Origin: DYRG01 sp041161065 | GTDB lineage: Bacteria; Pseudomonadota; Gammaproteobacteria; Beggiatoales; Beggiatoaceae | Reading direction: 5' to 3' | DNA length: 64,000 bases | NCBI GenBank assembly: GCA_041161065.1 | Contig: JBEAVE010000004.1 | Coordinates: forward strand, 62,001-126,000 | In this document: piece after piece, positions 52,552 through 61,698 of the stretch | Layout: every line of letters begins with the position of its first letter | Position numbering within the stretch: the first letter of the stretch is position 1 | Notes under the pieces: generated by a model | What the model was told of the DNA's origin: nothing | The model's database searches: none | The model's input: the letters and a program-made list of their open reading frames with translations, nothing else | Made by a program: the position numbers and the translations under genes

Positions 52552-54270
52552 TTAAACGGCGGGAGAAACGGCGTGTCGATCGATGCCGCTACTCATTTGA
52601 ATTGCCTCATTAATATCTTGACTAAAAAGGATATGCCCGATTTTTTTACGAATGCCCGCTTTTCTCAAACGTAAAATCAGGCGCGGTTGTAAGCCACTGA
52701 TAATCACCAAAATTCCGTTTTTATTCAAATCTTCAATTAAGGTTTCTAACGCCATCATACCGGTCACGTCCATTAACGTTACGTCGCGCATATCTAAAAT
52801 CAAGACCCGCACGTCTAAATTAACGATTTGGAGGGTTTTCATGGCTTTTTCTGCCGCGCCAAAAAACAACGGTCCGTTGATGTCGTAAATTAAAACGTGG
52901 TCGGGCAAATCGATATTACGTTCGTGATCTCGATGCCCGATCAGTTCCGCGCCTGTCAGTTCCGCCATTTGTCGAATAAAGAGCATCGCCGCTAAAATCA
53001 ACCCCGCCGTCACCGAAATCGTCATGTCGAACAATACCGTCAGCCCAAAACAGGTGAACAACACCAACAAATCACTGCGCGGCGCGATTCGAGTCAAACG
53101 CATAAATTCCTTCGCATCGCTCATATTCCACGCCACAATCAACAGCAATGCCGCTAAAGTCGCCATCGGAACGTAACCCAATAATTTACTTAAACTTATT
53201 AAAACAACTAATAAAAAAAGTGCATGAATAATTGCGGCTAAAGGGGTGGTTGCGCCGGAACGGATATTGGTAGCGGTGCGGGCGATCGCGGCGGTCGCGG
53301 AAATCCCCCCAAAAAAGGGTGCGATCATGTTGCCCAATCCTTGCCCGATTAGTTCGGCGTTGGGATTGTGTTTCGTGCCGGTCATGCCGTCCGCGACGAC
53401 TGCGCACAATAACGATTCAATCGCGCCCAACATCGCAATCGCAAACGCGCTGCCGAGCAATGTTCTGATCATGTCGAACGATAACCCAATCGGTTCATCT
53501 TTTGCGTTCGGCAACTCCCAAGGAAACATAAATTGTGGTAATTGTGAGGGAATGCCGTTGAATTTGTCGTTAATGGTAAGTGCATGAAAATCAGGGATAA
53601 AATGTCCGCCCAACCACGCCAAACCCGATCCGACTAATAACGCCATTAACGGCGCGGGTAAAGTCGTTTTCAGGCGCGCCCAGCCCAACATCACCCCCAA
53701 TGTCACGATGCCCAACGTCGCATCAGCCCAATGCGCGGTCGGTAAGGCTTGGATTAATGTCCACATTTTGTGCAGATAATGCCCGTCCAACACCCCCGTT
53801 TCCAACCCCAAAAAATCCTTAATTTGCAGCGAAGCGATCACCACGCCGATCCCCGCCGTAAAACCCATCGTCACCGGATAAGGAATAAACTCGATGAATT
53901 TTCCCATGCCCGTGATGCCCATCGCGAAGAGCATTCCGCCCGCCATGATGGTTGCGATCATTAAGCCGCCGAGCCCGTAATCGTGGGTGATTGGCAGCAA
54001 AATCACGACGAAAGCCGCTGTTGGACCTGAAATATTAAACCGCGATCCGCCCGTCACCGCGATGATAAAACCTGCCACAATCGCCGTATAAAGCCCGTAT
54101 TGAGGCGGCGCACCGCTCGCAATCGCCAACGCCATCGCCAACGGAATCGCCACAATCCCAACCGTCAATCCCGCAAACACATCGCCGCGCAGTTGTTTCC
54201 AGCTATAACCCAATCGCCACGCTTCCCGCAACGCCGCCGCAAACAAAGGTTGTGATTCCCCGTCTTTCAT
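52552..54270 (-). CDS. SulP family anion transporter with STAS domain
   Basis: A 572-residue membrane protein. The ATG at 54270 follows GGGGAGG (54277-54283); an earlier in-frame codon at 54285 lies beyond that site. About 12-14 hydrophobic segments carry the SulP signature P-L-A-M-A-L-A-I-A-S-G-A-P-P-Q-Y-G-L-Y and N-I-S-G-P-T-A-A-F. The C-terminal STAS domain (about 435-550) has I-L-D-M-R-D-V-T-L-M-D-V-T-G. Relatives carry sulfate, bicarbonate or dicarboxylates; which anion applies is not readable from sequence. A carbonic anhydrase gene occurs in this window but is not adjacent. Confidence 0.9.
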   Translation of the reverse strand: MKDGESQPLFAAALREAWRLGYSWKQLRGDVFAGLTVGIVAIPLAMALAIASGAPPQYGLYTAIVAGFIIAVTGGSRFNISGPTAAFVVILLPITHDYGLGGLMIATIMAGGMLFAMGITGMGKFIEFIPYPVTMGFTAGIGVVIASLQIKDFLGLETGVLDGHYLHKMWTLIQALPTAHWADATLGIVTLGVMLGWARLKTTLPAPLMALLVGSGLAWLGGHFIPDFHALTINDKFNGIPSQLPQFMFPWELPNAKDEPIGLSFDMIRTLLGSAFAIAMLGAIESLLCAVVADGMTGTKHNPNAELIGQGLGNMIAPFFGGISATAAIARTATNIRSGATTPLAAIIHALFLLVVLISLSKLLGYVPMATLAALLLIVAWNMSDAKEFMRLTRIAPRSDLLVLFTCFGLTVLFDMTISVTAGLILAAMLFIRQMAELTGAELIGHRDHERNIDLPDHVLIYDINGPLFFGAAEKAMKTLQIVNLDVRVLILDMRDVTLMDVTGMMALETLIEDLNKNGILVIISGLQPRLILRLRKAGIRKKIGHILFSQDINEAIQMSSGIDRHAVSPAV

Positions 54271-54388
54271 GAAAAACCTCCCCAAAAACCGCTAACTATA
54301 GCAAATCCACTCCCACATTTGAAATTCAAAGTTTCTCGAGCGGAGTATAAAAATTTCTCTCTCATTTTTCCTTCACATGATGCCCGTT

Positions 54389-55201
54389 TTACTTAATAAA
54401 ATCGGCGGCTTTTTTCCACAACAAGGCTTCGTCCATAATTGAATTGTGATTGGCGATCGGAAAAATCACTTTTTGAATACTTCCTCCCCATTTCTCAATT
54501 AAACGATCTGAATGTTCAGGAGAAATCACCTCATCAATCGAACCCACAAAGGCTAATGCAGGTGATTTAATTTGAGGTGCATATTTGACCGATTCAAACG
54601 GATGTTTCAATAAAAAACTCACAGGAACAAATGGGTATTTTTCTTCTGCTAAGGCTTTGATACTGTCGTAAGGAGAAATCAAAATTGTACCTTTTACTTG
54701 ACGTTGAGAAGCTAAATAAGTTGCCACGCCAGTTCCTAAACTTCTTCCCATCACATAAATTCGTTTGGAATCAATATCTGGTTGTTTTACAAAATAATCG
54801 TATAAATATAAGGCATCTTGGAAAATCATTTCTTCACTAGGTTTTCCTTCGCTCAAACCGTAACCCCGATAATTAAAAGCGGCAATCGCGTGTTGAGGAA
54901 AATGTTCGGTATAACCTAAAAAAACAGTTGCTTCCGTTGCATTTCCACCAAAATAAAGCAATAACGGTTGTTTTTCCTCTGTTTTTCTGTGAATGAACCA
55001 CCCATGCAATTTTGTACCATCTGGCATAACAATTTTCGTTTCAGCGCGAGGAAAAGTTTGTCGCGCCCATAAAGCAAATCCTTCATCGAGTGCTTTAGCT
55101 GGAAATAACAGTTGTTCTTGATTAAAATATAACAACGTTGTGAAACCTACAAATACTAGAATAATGATTCTTACAAATGCGTTGAATAGTTTTTTAAGCA
55201 T
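54389..55201 (-). CDS. Membrane-anchored alpha/beta hydrolase (Bem46/ABHD-like)
   Basis: A 270-residue protein started at the ATG at 55201, preceded by GGAAGAC. One N-terminal membrane segment (about 7-27) is followed by an alpha/beta-hydrolase domain. The nucleophile elbow is M-G-R-S-L-G-T-G near residue 155, with H near the C-terminus in I-A-N-H-N-S-I-M and an Asp in S-I-D-E-V-I. The oxyanion part is F-G-G-N-A. Substrates of this serine hydrolase family are mostly unknown. The start overlaps the argE stop by 8 bp. Confidence 0.82.
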   Translation of the reverse strand: MLKKLFNAFVRIIILVFVGFTTLLYFNQEQLLFPAKALDEGFALWARQTFPRAETKIVMPDGTKLHGWFIHRKTEEKQPLLLYFGGNATEATVFLGYTEHFPQHAIAAFNYRGYGLSEGKPSEEMIFQDALYLYDYFVKQPDIDSKRIYVMGRSLGTGVATYLASQRQVKGTILISPYDSIKALAEEKYPFVPVSFLLKHPFESVKYAPQIKSPALAFVGSIDEVISPEHSDRLIEKWGGSIQKVIFPIANHNSIMDEALLWKKAADFIK

Positions 55202-56345
55202 GGTTGTCTTCCAAACAAAAATGGGCAATTAAGCGAGTTAAAATGTCAATCATGGGATTGAGTTGATCTAAAGCTAAAAATTCGTTGGGTTGGTGGGCTT
55301 GATCGATATGACCTGCACCTAAAATAATGGTTTCACAGCCTAGTTGTTGGAAATACGGGGCTTCTGTGCCAAACGCAACCGATTGTGCTTGATAACCGGT
55401 GAGTTTTTCGCAGATTTTTACAATAGTTGCATTCGCGGGAGTTTCCATTGCTTCAATGCCAGAAAAGAGCGGAAACATTTCAAAGTTGAAACCCTGTTCT
55501 TTCAAAGTTTTCTCAACTCTGAAATGCAGTTCCTCACGCAGTTCTTTTAATTTCATTGTGGGCAATGGACGCAAATCCAAATGTAATTCACATTCGCCGC
55601 AAATCCGATTGGGACTATCCCCGCCGCAAATATGCCCAAAATTAAGCGTGGGAACAGGCACAACAAACGCTTTATGTTGATGTTTTTGCTGTAATTCTTT
55701 TCGCCATGTCATTAATTCTCCTATCACTTGGTGCATTGCTTCGAGGGCATTTTTTCCCAACGCTGGATCGCTGGAATGTCCTGATTTTCCAGTTATTTTT
55801 ATTCCTTCCATCATCATGCCTTTGTGCAAACGAATGGGTTTTAAGCCCGTTGGTTCACCGATTACCGCATAATTTGCGTGGGGACGACGCGCCGCGACCA
55901 ATGCCTGCGCGCCCGACATCGTGGTTTCTTCGTCGCAGGTTGCCAATAAAATTAGCGGTCTTTTCAATGGCTTATTAGCAAAAAGCTGCGCCGCCGTCAG
56001 TGCCAACGCAAAAAATCCTTTCATATCCGATGTGCCCAATCCGTACAATTTATTTTCAAATTCAGTCAGTTGAAAAGGATCAGACTGCCAATGCTGCGCA
56101 TCGAACGGCACGGTATCGGTGTGTCCCGACAAAATCAAGCCGCCACTGCCTGTGCCTAACGTCGCGATAAGATTCGCTTTTCCGGGCGCAACGGGCATTA
56201 TTTCACAGCAAAACCCCAAACTTTCACACCACTGCGCCAGTTGTTCAATCACCGGCATATTGCTTTGATCAAACGCCGCCAACGCCGAACTCATCGATGG
56301 CAATGCAATCAATTTTTGCAATAAAGTTATAACATTCGGTAACAT
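55194..56345 (-). CDS. argE: Acetylornithine deacetylase
   Basis: A 383-residue M20-family zinc hydrolase that releases acetate from N-acetylornithine in arginine synthesis. Metal ligands appear in S-G-H-T-D-T-V-P, the bridging Asp in G-T-S-D-M-K-G, C-D-E-E-T with the catalytic Glu pair, and G-E-P-T-G-L. The A-F-G-T-E-A-P-Y-F segment matches ArgE rather than succinyl-diaminopimelate desuccinylase (DapE), so this call is likely though not fully certain. An ArgA gene occurs at 59799, consistent with the linear acetyl-cycle route. Confidence 0.9.
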   Translation of the reverse strand: MLPNVITLLQKLIALPSMSSALAAFDQSNMPVIEQLAQWCESLGFCCEIMPVAPGKANLIATLGTGSGGLILSGHTDTVPFDAQHWQSDPFQLTEFENKLYGLGTSDMKGFFALALTAAQLFANKPLKRPLILLATCDEETTMSGAQALVAARRPHANYAVIGEPTGLKPIRLHKGMMMEGIKITGKSGHSSDPALGKNALEAMHQVIGELMTWRKELQQKHQHKAFVVPVPTLNFGHICGGDSPNRICGECELHLDLRPLPTMKLKELREELHFRVEKTLKEQGFNFEMFPLFSGIEAMETPANATIVKICEKLTGYQAQSVAFGTEAPYFQQLGCETIILGAGHIDQAHQPNEFLALDQLNPMIDILTRLIAHFCLEDNHA

Positions 56346-56444
56346 ATTTACACGCCCTTGAAACGAAGAAAGGTTTATACTATGGTGACAAATTTTTCAA
56401 AACCGCGCTATTTTTTTTTGCAATTTGCAATAGGAGTCCTTCAA

Positions 56445-56672
56445 ATGAAATTTGCCACCTTTGTTTCAATTGTTATTTTAAGTATTGTGGGTTATTTTGT
56501 AACGGCTGTCGCAGAAGAACTTTCTCCTATCGCTCATTCAAATATCACCCCCTTTACGACCGCCCATTTTAAAGAAAAAAACCTCGAAAATGCTAATTTA
56601 ATCCTTGCCAATTTGAAATTGTCTATCCTAAAAAAAACGCCTTATTTCAAAAGCTCAAATATAAAGGCATGA
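56445..56672 (+). CDS. Small exported hypothetical protein
   Basis: A 75-residue protein. The ATG at 56445 follows TAGGAG; the frame opens earlier at 56358 but that part has no such site. Residues 1-25 form a signal peptide or membrane anchor (F-A-T-F-V-S-I-V-I-L-S-I-V-G-Y). The remainder is polar and Lys-rich with no cysteines. No family was recognised. It is 36 bp before the cyclase gene and may share its transcript. Confidence 0.55.
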   Translation: MKFATFVSIVILSIVGYFVTAVAEELSPIAHSNITPFTTAHFKEKNLENANLILANLKLSILKKTPYFKSSNIKA

Positions 56673-56708
56673 TTAACGCCAGAAAGAAAAAATAACTGTT
56701 TCTCAAAT

Positions 56709-58130
56709 ATGATGTCGGATTTGATGCTATCAAATTTAATTTCAAAACCGGTTTGTACGGGTAGCGTTTTGTTGATAAGCGATCACGAAGATGATATTAA
56801 CATTTTCAAAAATTTGCTACATAAATATGACTACATACTGCACATCGCACAAGAAGGTAATGTTGCTCTCGAGAAAGCCGTTGAGCATCAGCCCGATATT
56901 ATTTTATTAGCTCTCGATTTCACCCACACGCCTGCTGCTATTTTAATCCGACATTTGCAAGCGAAAGCATCTGTTCAAAAAATTCCTGTTCTTGCCATCG
57001 TTGAAGAACATACGGATTTTGATAGAAAAAAACTCTTTACAAACGGTTATGTTGATTATTTGATCAGACCTTTACAAGCTGAGGAAATTTATGCGCGCGT
57101 GAACATTAGAGTTAAAATGCAAAAATTCATGCCAGACCAACAAAATAGTAATTATGTTTTAATCGATGTCCAGAAACTAGAAACGGTTTTCACTGATTTA
57201 TTAAGTAATTCCTTACAATTAGAAGAAAAAGTTGCCGAACACACCGAAGAAGTTATTAAACTAAATAAAGTCTACGAACGATTTGTCCCGCGTGAATTTT
57301 TGGATTTCTTAAACAAAACAAGTATCATCGAAGTTAAACCCGGTGATCAAGTGCAACGTGAAATGAGCATTTTGTTTATGGATATTCGAGATTTTACGAG
57401 CCTTTCTGAAAAGATGACACCCCAACAAAATTTTAATTTCTTAAATGCCTTTCTAAATCAAATTAGTCCCGTTATTCGTGAATATAATGGTTTTATTGAT
57501 AAATATATTGGTGATGCTGTCATGGCTTTGTTCCCTCATAACCCTGAAGACGCATTAAAAGCCGCGATTAAAATGTGTAAAGTTACAATGCGTCATAACA
57601 TTAAATTACGTGCATTGGGTTATCCGTTGATTAAAATTGGGATTGGAATTCATACTGGGCGTTTAATGCTAGGGATTTTAGGTGACAAAGAAAGAATGCA
57701 AAGCACGGTGATTTCTGATTCAGTTAATTTAGCGTCCCGTTTAGAAGGTTTAAGTAAGGTTTATGGCACATCAATTATTTTGAGCAAACACACTTTATTA
57801 CGCATTACAAATCTGAAGAAATACAATTTTCGATTTGTAGGTAAAATTCAAGTGAAAGGTAAGAATAATGCGATTTCTGTTTATGAAGTACTCGATGGGG
57901 AGAAAATAGAGGTCTTAAAGTTAAAACTTCGAACCAAACAAGATTTTGAGAAAGGCTTAGCTTTTTATCAAAACAAAAAGTTTGCTGAAGCTAGCGTGCA
58001 ATTTAATCGCGTTTTAGAATTTAATCCAGAGGATAAAGCAACCCGACTTTACTTTGAACGATGCGCACAATTAATGGTGCATGGTGTACCTGATAATTGG
58101 GACGGCATTGAAATCATGAATGGAAAATAA
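56709..58130 (+). CDS. Class III adenylate/guanylate cyclase with degenerate receiver and C-terminal repeat
   Basis: A 473-residue soluble protein. Residues 17-135 form a receiver fold. The residue expected to be phosphorylated is alanine (A68 in I-I-L-L-A-L-D-F), so it is likely a pseudo-receiver. A coiled-coil linker follows, then the cyclase domain (about 215-400) with metal-binding D225 (F-M-D-I-R-D-F-T) and D269 (Y-I-G-D-A-V-M-A-L-F). The last 50 residues resemble one or two TPR units (F-A-E-A-S-V-Q-F-N-R-V-L-E-F-N-P). Its stop is 2 bp before the ZorA-like gene, so the pair is probably one operon. Substrate ATP or GTP is undecided. Confidence 0.87.
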   Translation: MMSDLMLSNLISKPVCTGSVLLISDHEDDINIFKNLLHKYDYILHIAQEGNVALEKAVEHQPDIILLALDFTHTPAAILIRHLQAKASVQKIPVLAIVEEHTDFDRKKLFTNGYVDYLIRPLQAEEIYARVNIRVKMQKFMPDQQNSNYVLIDVQKLETVFTDLLSNSLQLEEKVAEHTEEVIKLNKVYERFVPREFLDFLNKTSIIEVKPGDQVQREMSILFMDIRDFTSLSEKMTPQQNFNFLNAFLNQISPVIREYNGFIDKYIGDAVMALFPHNPEDALKAAIKMCKVTMRHNIKLRALGYPLIKIGIGIHTGRLMLGILGDKERMQSTVISDSVNLASRLEGLSKVYGTSIILSKHTLLRITNLKKYNFRFVGKIQVKGKNNAISVYEVLDGEKIEVLKLKLRTKQDFEKGLAFYQNKKFAEASVQFNRVLEFNPEDKATRLYFERCAQLMVHGVPDNWDGIEIMNGK

Positions 58131-58132
58131 AC

Positions 58133-59548
58133 ATGGAACAACTCTTAACATTTATCTTAGATTTTATTAATCACCCGACCTTAGTTTGGTGGTTAGCAAT
58201 GGGTATTTTATCGTTAGCATTTTTATTATGGTTGAGGTTTTCTTTGGCGGTTCGCCGTGTTTCAAAACAACTTAAAAGTGGTCAATTATTATTAAAGGAT
58301 ATTTCTGCCGATAATTTTGCGAGCAACTACGCAAACTTTAATAAACAATTATCACAACATTTGTTATTAGGAAATGCTTGGAAATCCTTTAAGCAAACGT
58401 TAATTGTCACAGAGAAAGACATTTATTATACTGTTCGCCCCATGCAATATTTTAATGAAACAACGATTGTAGCATCTCGGGTTAATTTGCGTTTGTATCA
58501 AGCTGTTCCAAATATGTTGGTAGGTTTAGGAATTTGGTTCACATTTATTGGTTTGGTGGCGGCGTTGTGGTTTGCGAGCAAAGGGGTTGCTGCGCCTGAT
58601 ATTATTCAAGCCCAATTAGCATTACAAGATTTATTACACGCGGCGACTTTTAAGTTTGTCACTTCTATTGCTGGGTTGTTTGCTTCGCTGTTATTTTCGT
58701 GGGCAGAAAAATCTAGGCTTTATCGTTTGCACGTTCAATTAAATCATTTCTGCCAAACGATAGAAAGTTGTTTAGTTTTACATACGCCTTTGCAACAGGA
58801 AGTTAAACTATTAAACGAAATGAAAATGCAAACAACTTATTTGAAAAATCTCCCAAATAGTTTATTTGAAATTATGCAGCCGTTGGTTTCAAAAGTGGAA
58901 GTTCTTGTTGATAAGAATGATCATCATCAAGTTTTAGAGCATTTATTAAAAGAATTTAGCCGACAAGTGCAAGGCGCGGCGGGAACAGAATTAAAACAAC
59001 TTGCAATAACTTTGCAACAATTAAGCCTTGCATTAAGTGATTTGCCGCTGCGTTTTAATTCTGCTGGTCAGCAATTGCAACTAACGCAACAAGAAGTTGG
59101 ACAATTGAATGAAAATATTGTGCAAACATTACGACAAACTGCTTTAGAATTACGCGATAGCACGCAGCATTTCTATACGGTTGCAACACCTTTAGCCAAT
59201 GCAGTAGAAACTTTCCACAATATGTTGATGCGTTTGGAGAATTTAACTCAAACATTGAATGGGTTTGAACAAATCCATATTCGATCATTACAAGCGATGG
59301 AAAACACCAGTCAAAACATGGCACAAGCGTGGGAACAGTATCAAACTCGTTTTGAGAAAGTCGATGAAGATGTGGCGCGGATTTTCCAACATTTAAGTAA
59401 AGGATTAGAAGATTATCGACATCAAGTTGAACATTTCACGGGGGGATTAGATTCGAGTATGAATACGGCGGTTCAATCTTTAAATCAAGTGATTGCAGAA
59501 TTAGTGGAAGCCTTAGAGGATTGGCATCAACAAAATTCGCGTCGCTAA
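58133..59548 (+). CDS. ZorA-like MotA/TolQ/ExbB-family membrane protein with long coiled-coil tail
   Basis: A 471-residue protein with three hydrophobic segments (about 17-36, 128-150 and 172-192) and the R-L-Y-Q-A-V-P-N-M-L-V-G-L-G-I-W-F-T-F-I-G-L segment. That segment matches the A-subunit motif of the MotA/TolQ/ExbB superfamily, closest in style to ZorA of Zorya anti-phage systems. From about residue 200 to the end it is a long heptad-rich coiled coil. No ZorB (membrane anchor plus OmpA-like domain) follows: the next 250 bp contain no gene. It lies 2 bp after the cyclase gene, so its partner or signal may be cyclase-linked. Whether it conducts protons is unknown. Confidence 0.78.
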   Translation: MEQLLTFILDFINHPTLVWWLAMGILSLAFLLWLRFSLAVRRVSKQLKSGQLLLKDISADNFASNYANFNKQLSQHLLLGNAWKSFKQTLIVTEKDIYYTVRPMQYFNETTIVASRVNLRLYQAVPNMLVGLGIWFTFIGLVAALWFASKGVAAPDIIQAQLALQDLLHAATFKFVTSIAGLFASLLFSWAEKSRLYRLHVQLNHFCQTIESCLVLHTPLQQEVKLLNEMKMQTTYLKNLPNSLFEIMQPLVSKVEVLVDKNDHHQVLEHLLKEFSRQVQGAAGTELKQLAITLQQLSLALSDLPLRFNSAGQQLQLTQQEVGQLNENIVQTLRQTALELRDSTQHFYTVATPLANAVETFHNMLMRLENLTQTLNGFEQIHIRSLQAMENTSQNMAQAWEQYQTRFEKVDEDVARIFQHLSKGLEDYRHQVEHFTGGLDSSMNTAVQSLNQVIAELVEALEDWHQQNSRR

Positions 59549-59798
59549 TGATATAAAGAAGAAATAGAGCAATTAAACTAAAACCGCGACTGACTGTAAT
59601 CAACTTAAAATGCTTTGTTTTTAATAACAGACCTTTATAACATTCTCGCCCTTTTTTAATTTCCAAATGCAGTATGGCTGGACGGGGGTTTTTCTTTGCG
59701 GGCGAAGTTTATAACACATTAGAAAACAAAAATTTTTGCTTTACGATCTTCCATAAAATATAGACAATATGTAACGTTTTATCACGGAGATTTTTAAG
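59549..59798. other. Intergenic region between the ZorA-like gene and argA
   Basis: No gene is recognised in this 250-bp gap, and no ZorB-like frame is present in any phase. An argA ribosome-binding site CACGGAG lies at 59783-59789. Short open frames here overlap argA and lack protein-like character. The region probably holds the argA promoter; no strong hairpin terminator for the upstream gene was found. Confidence 0.4.
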
Positions 59799-61127
59799 AT
59801 GACCGATCGATTTCATAACCCAGCGGAATGGGAACAATTTGTGGCGTGGTTTCGTCATGCGTCGCCGTACATTCACGCGCATCGCGGCAAAACGTTTGTG
59901 GTGTCGTTCGAGGGCATGGCGATGGACGACAACACCCATTTTCGCCGATTGATGCACGACATTGCGCTGCTGCACAGTATTGGGATTCGTTTGGTTTTAG
60001 TGCACGGGGCGCGGCTGCAAATTGAACGCAATCTTCAAGAACGCGGCGTGCCCATGCAATATGCCGAAGGTATGCGGATAACCGATCTCGTTGCTTTACA
60101 ACAAGTTAAAGCGGCGTGCGGACAAATGGTTGCTGATATTACCGCCGCGTTGTCGATGGGATTGAGTGATTCGCCACACAATCATTCGCCGCTGCGTTTA
60201 ATTGGCGGCAATTTTATTAGCGCGCGCCCGCTTGGGGTTCGAGAGGGTGTCGATTTTCAATACACCGGTGAAGTTCGCCGCGTCGATTATCAAGCCATTT
60301 CTCAACAACTCGATAATGGATTTGTCGTGTTGATTTCTCCGCTGGGTTATTCGCCAACCGGAGAAGTCTTTAATTTATCCGTGGAAGATGTTGCAACGTC
60401 GGTGGCAATTTCCTTAAAAGCGCAGAAATGGGTTTCTTTAAGTGAAACGCCCATTACTTATCATCACAATGGCTATTTAACCGCGCAAGAAGCTGCTCAT
60501 TTATTACAAGAAAATCAAGACCATACCTGCTTTCGTCAATTAAGAAATATTGTTCGAGCCTGTCAAAATGGGGTAGAACGAGTACATCTCATCGAACGTA
60601 ATACTGATGGAGGAATTTTATTAGAATTGTTCACCCGCGAAGGGATAGGAACAATGGTGAGCAAAGACCCGTTTGAAAACCTACGACACGCGACTATTGA
60701 TGATGTGCGGGGGATTATTGATTTGATTTCTCCGCTTGAGGAACAGGGGATTCTCGTGAAACGTTCGCGCGAGAAACTTGAAACCGAAATCGGGCAATTT
60801 GTGGTGCAAGAACGCGATGGGGCAATTGTGGGGTGTGCGGCACTCTATCCGTATCCTGATGAAAAGATGGGAGAATTAGCCTGTCTCGCCATTCATCAAC
60901 ATTACAAAGGCGGACAGCGGGGCGATGCGTTGCTGGCGTTTGTCGAACACTCGGCGCGCCACAAAGGGCTGGACAAACTTTTTGTTTTAACGACCCGCAC
61001 CGCCCACTGGTTTCTAGAACGCGGTTTCGCGCCCGCCGACCTAGACATTCTACCCATGACAAAACGCCAACTTTACAATTATCACCGCCAATCAAAAGTT
61101 TTTATTAAACCCCTAGCAATTGATTGA
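59799..61127 (+). CDS. argA: Amino-acid N-acetyltransferase (N-acetylglutamate synthase)
   Basis: A 442-residue enzyme that acetylates glutamate, the first step of arginine synthesis. The N-terminal amino acid kinase domain (about 20-290) begins with I-H-A-H-R-G-K-T-F-V. The GNAT acetyltransferase domain from about 300 carries the acetyl-CoA loop H-x-x-Y-K-G-G-Q-R-G-D-A-L. The C-terminal T-R-T-A-H-W-F-L-E-R-G-F is typical of ArgA. The two-domain length is standard. It converges with pilA, 11 bp apart. Confidence 0.95.
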   Translation: MTDRFHNPAEWEQFVAWFRHASPYIHAHRGKTFVVSFEGMAMDDNTHFRRLMHDIALLHSIGIRLVLVHGARLQIERNLQERGVPMQYAEGMRITDLVALQQVKAACGQMVADITAALSMGLSDSPHNHSPLRLIGGNFISARPLGVREGVDFQYTGEVRRVDYQAISQQLDNGFVVLISPLGYSPTGEVFNLSVEDVATSVAISLKAQKWVSLSETPITYHHNGYLTAQEAAHLLQENQDHTCFRQLRNIVRACQNGVERVHLIERNTDGGILLELFTREGIGTMVSKDPFENLRHATIDDVRGIIDLISPLEEQGILVKRSREKLETEIGQFVVQERDGAIVGCAALYPYPDEKMGELACLAIHQHYKGGQRGDALLAFVEHSARHKGLDKLFVLTTRTAHWFLERGFAPADLDILPMTKRQLYNYHRQSKVFIKPLAID

Positions 61128-61138
61128 ATATCAAGCGG

Positions 61139-61570
61139 TTATTTGCAAGCGGTGGGCAAGTATTCTGCTGGCATGGGATTGGCTGTGCCCACGGTTGTGC
61201 AAACCCACTCGCGCGTGTCGACCTTATAAACAATGCGCAACCGCTTTCCGTACACGCCCTTTTGCCCGGGGTCGCCTTTCATCAAAGCCTCGACAAAATA
61301 GGTGTTATCGTCGATTGATCCCGATGCGATTGAACTCACATAATTGCCCCGCGTTTTTGCGCCGATGGTGGCGATCGCGGGCCACCGACCCCACGTCCCT
61401 AAAAATTCCTGCATCGGAATGCGCGTCCCCGCCGTCAATTGAATCGCCTCAGACACCTTCGAGCGGGAAATGTAATCGTTATAAAGTGGAACAGAAATTG
61501 CCGCCAACACACCAATGACCGCCACCACGATCATCAACTCCACAATCGTGAAACCACGTTGATTTAACAT
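61139..61570 (-). CDS. pilA: Type IV major pilin PilA
   Basis: A 143-residue type IVa pilin. The ATG at 61570 follows GGAGAA and lies 44 bp downstream of a sigma-54 promoter; the longer upstream frame would begin above that promoter and is rejected. The prepilin peptidase site is R-G followed by F-T-I-V-E-L-M-I-V-V-A-V-I-G. A C-terminal Cys pair (W-V-C-T-T and P-T-A-C-K) would form the disulfide D-region loop. The subunit is assembled by the pilus machinery, and PilR/PilS next door probably control it. Confidence 0.93.
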   Translation of the reverse strand: MLNQRGFTIVELMIVVAVIGVLAAISVPLYNDYISRSKVSEAIQLTAGTRIPMQEFLGTWGRWPAIATIGAKTRGNYVSSIASGSIDDNTYFVEALMKGDPGQKGVYGKRLRIVYKVDTREWVCTTVGTANPMPAEYLPTACK

Positions 61571-61613
61571 AAAATTCTCCTTCTGCTGGGTTCTTAAACT
61601 AGCTCTCAGATAC

Positions 61614-61629
61614 TGCATACTATGCGCCA
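61614..61629 (-). promoter_or_regulatory. Sigma-54 (-24/-12) promoter of pilA
   Basis: Reading the minus strand, TGGCGCATAGTATGCA matches the consensus TGGCAC-N5-TTGCA with the invariant GG and GC exactly 10 bp apart. It lies 44 bp upstream of the pilA ATG. PilR, a sigma-54 activator, is encoded nearby. Confidence 0.85.
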
Positions 61630-61698
61630 TGATTTCGACACTCCTAACTGCTTAATAAATAACATTATTTTAATTTTAGCCATTCATCAAAAAAAGGG

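Noticed and set aside
58133..59798. A complete Zorya-type defence locus
   Set aside because: Only a ZorA-like protein is present. No ZorB, ZorC, ZorD or ZorE frame exists in the following sequence, so calling a full system is not supported.
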